The translations under genes were made by a program, and so were the position numbers. From Archaeoglobaceae archaeon (GTDB taxonomy: Archaea; Halobacteriota; Archaeoglobi; Archaeoglobales; Archaeoglobaceae): DNA of 23,420 nt. The stretch is taken from assembly GCA_025059545.1 (NCBI GenBank), contig JANXDJ010000013.1, positions 1 to 23,420 on the forward strand, given 5' to 3'. Numbering within the stretch: position 1 is the stretch's first letter; every line of letters starts with the position of its first letter. Shown piece after piece: positions 22,117 through 23,420 of the stretch. The notes beneath the pieces were generated by a model. That model was not told the origin of the DNA. It did no database searches and saw only the letters and a list, made by a program, of their open reading frames with translations.

Positions 22117-23420
22117 TAGTAATATTCACCTGCTCTTTTCTGCTCTCTGTCAAGCCTTGAGTCGAGCTTGTTAACTCTCGGTCTCTTCGTTTCCTCATCT
22201 CTTCTAAATGTTATCTCAAGCTTTGAAAGAAATGCGTTCATACCTTCTCTCATTCCTCTCGATTTTCTCGCAAATCCCTCCTTTCCCGGCTCTCCTTCAA
22301 AAAGCATAAGCCTATCGCTAACCATGTCAATAAAGTAGATGTCATGATCTACGACAAGAACACTCTTAGAGTTGTTCAGGGCAAAACGCCTGATCAAGCG
22401 AGCGGTTTCGCTTCTTTGCTCCACATCTAAATGAGCTGTCGGTTCATCAAGCAAGTATAGATCCGCATCTCTCAAAAGACATGCAACAATCGCAACTCTC
22501 TGCAATTCTCCACCACTAAGATCTTGCAAATTCCTATCCATCAGCTCTTCAATTTGCAATGGTTTCAAGAATTCTGTTTTGATGAAGGAAGAGTATATGT
22601 TTTGATTTATTCTACGCAGAAAGAGCTCTACAGACTCATCAAGATCTGCTTTGATATACTGGGGCTTATAACTAACCTTAACACTCAGATTGAGCTTTTT
22701 CTCATCATCTTCAAGCACTCCTGCGAGAACTTTTACAAAAGTGGACTTTCCAGTAGCATTTGCTCCAACAACTCCAAGAACTTCTCCAATCCTTATATCT
22801 CCTTTTTCAGCCGTAAGCGTGAACCCGTTTAAGCTCTTTTTGAAACTTGGATACTCCAGAAGAATTTTTTCAGAGACGCTCTCTCTTGGCTGAAGAACCT
22901 CAAATTCTATTCTCCTCTCTCTTATTCTAATATTTTCCTCAGCTAAGTAACCGCTCAGATACTGATTTATACCAACTCTTGCAGACTTGGGATTTGTAAC
23001 AACACCGTAGACTCCGGGAAAGCCATAAGTTATGTGAACGAAGTCTGCAAGCATGTCGAGGATCGCAAGATCATGCTCTACGATCATCACAGTCTTATCC
23101 TTCGAAAGCTCCCTGATCACGTTCGCAACAGTCTTTCGCTGGTATATGTCTAAATAAGGTGTAATTTCATCGAAGAAGTAAAATTCCGCTTCTCGCATGT
23201 AGCAGACGGCAATCGCCACTCGTTGCAATTCTCCACCGCTAAGATCTCCCAATTCCCTATTTAGAGAAGTATTAAGATTTAATTTCTCGACTATTTCGTC
23301 AAAAATTCCTCTTTCGTCAAATTTCTCAAGCAGTTCTCTTGTTTTACCACTAAAAACCTTCGGGATCGTCTCAATATACTGTGGTTTTATACTCGCCCTT
23401 ATTTTTCCATCTTTCAGCTT
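22107..23420 (-). CDS. abce1: ABCE1/Rli1 ribosome-recycling ATPase (partial, N-terminus missing)
   Basis: The frame is open to the right edge, giving the last 437 residues of an ABC protein of about 590-600. Visible in order are KPQYIETIPKVFSG (NBD1 substrate-side segment), signature LSGGELQRVAIA, Walker B FFDEITPYLD with IYQR after it, H-loop VEHD, then NBD2 Walker A GANATGKS, second signature LSGGELQRVAIV, Walker B LLDEPTAHLD and H-loop VDHD. The hinge after NBD2 ends in YYYYL. The N-terminal Fe-S domains and first Walker A lie off the right edge. ABCE1 splits ribosomes after termination in archaea. In NBD1 the usual DEP reads DEI, with Pro replaced by Ile; the catalytic Glu is kept. Confidence 0.96.
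   Translation of the reverse strand, partial: KLKDGKIRASIKPQYIETIPKVFSGKTRELLEKFDERGIFDEIVEKLNLNTSLNRELGDLSGGELQRVAIAVCYMREAEFYFFDEITPYLDIYQRKTVANVIRELSKDKTVMIVEHDLAILDMLADFVHITYGFPGVYGVVTNPKSARVGINQYLSGYLAEENIRIRERRIEFEVLQPRESVSEKILLEYPSFKKSLNGFTLTAEKGDIRIGEVLGVVGANATGKSTFVKVLAGVLEDDEKKLNLSVKVSYKPQYIKADLDESVELFLRRINQNIYSSFIKTEFLKPLQIEELMDRNLQDLSGGELQRVAIVACLLRDADLYLLDEPTAHLDVEQRSETARLIRRFALNNSKSVLVVDHDIYFIDMVSDRLMLFEGEPGKEGFARKSRGMREGMNAFLSKLEITFRRDEETKRPRVNKLDSRLDREQKRAGEYYYYL

Noticed and set aside
23220..23252. Taking a start codon near 23252 as the beginning of the ABCE1 gene
   Set aside because: The codon is a TTG inside the conserved NBD1 signature region, and the same frame continues to the window edge with typical ABCE1 sequence (KPQYIETIPK), so the gene is cut by the window, not short.

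Overview
The window looks like chromosome from a hyperthermophilic euryarchaeon, most likely a member of the Archaeoglobales. The signs are RadA recombinase, an archaeal ABCE1, an archaeal-type Ogg glycosylase and a geranylgeranyl-reductase-type flavoprotein, together with beta-oxidation-type enzymes (a stand-alone 3-hydroxyacyl-CoA dehydrogenase and a 2,4-dienoyl-CoA reductase/NADH oxidase-like flavoprotein) and A/T-rich TATA boxes just upstream of start codons. I cannot name the species from sequence alone. No tRNA, rRNA, CRISPR repeat array, insertion sequence or intein is visible. Coding density is very high; the longest gap without a gene is 185 bases (18149-18333).

Left edge (1-1352): the end of a winged-helix-like gene overlaps, through a shared ATGA, a Csx1-family CARF-HEPN protein. 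This is an ancillary effector of type III CRISPR systems, so the window probably starts at the edge of a CRISPR-associated locus. Next (1446-3531) come two overlapping radical SAM genes: a tRNA methylthiotransferase of the archaeal MiaB-like family and a spore-photoproduct-lyase-like protein. At 3543-6295 is a compact four-gene metal uptake operon: a DtxR-like regulator, then the binding protein, ATPase and permease of a ZnuABC-type transporter.

The block 6298-9740 (minus strand) carries PEP synthase and 3-hydroxyacyl-CoA dehydrogenase. Around 9802-12868 lies a base-excision-repair neighbourhood: xthA and nth on the minus strand, and purM followed by an overlapping ogg on the plus strand, with the two pairs diverging from a 45-bp intergenic region. 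The minus-strand block 12869-15640 has a dienoyl-CoA reductase-like flavoprotein and a DUF362 protein. A plus-strand pair follows (DUF166 and an HD-domain protein), then a minus-strand geranylgeranyl-reductase family gene and a plus-strand secreted pectinacetylesterase/Notum-type hydrolase.

Right part (19602-22116): a DUF2148 Fe-S protein, radA, a small archaeal conserved protein (possibly DUF2150) and a SWIM zinc-finger protein that overlaps it. A SWIM gene beside radA echoes the link between SWIM proteins and Rad51-type recombinases in eukaryotes. The window ends inside ABCE1 (minus strand), the ribosome-recycling ATPase, whose N-terminus is off the right edge.

Two initiation styles recur. 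Several first-in-operon genes have a TATA-like box centred about 23-25 bases before the start codon and no Shine-Dalgarno, which suggests leaderless mRNAs. Several internal or leadered genes instead have GGTGGT or GGTGAT directly before the start.
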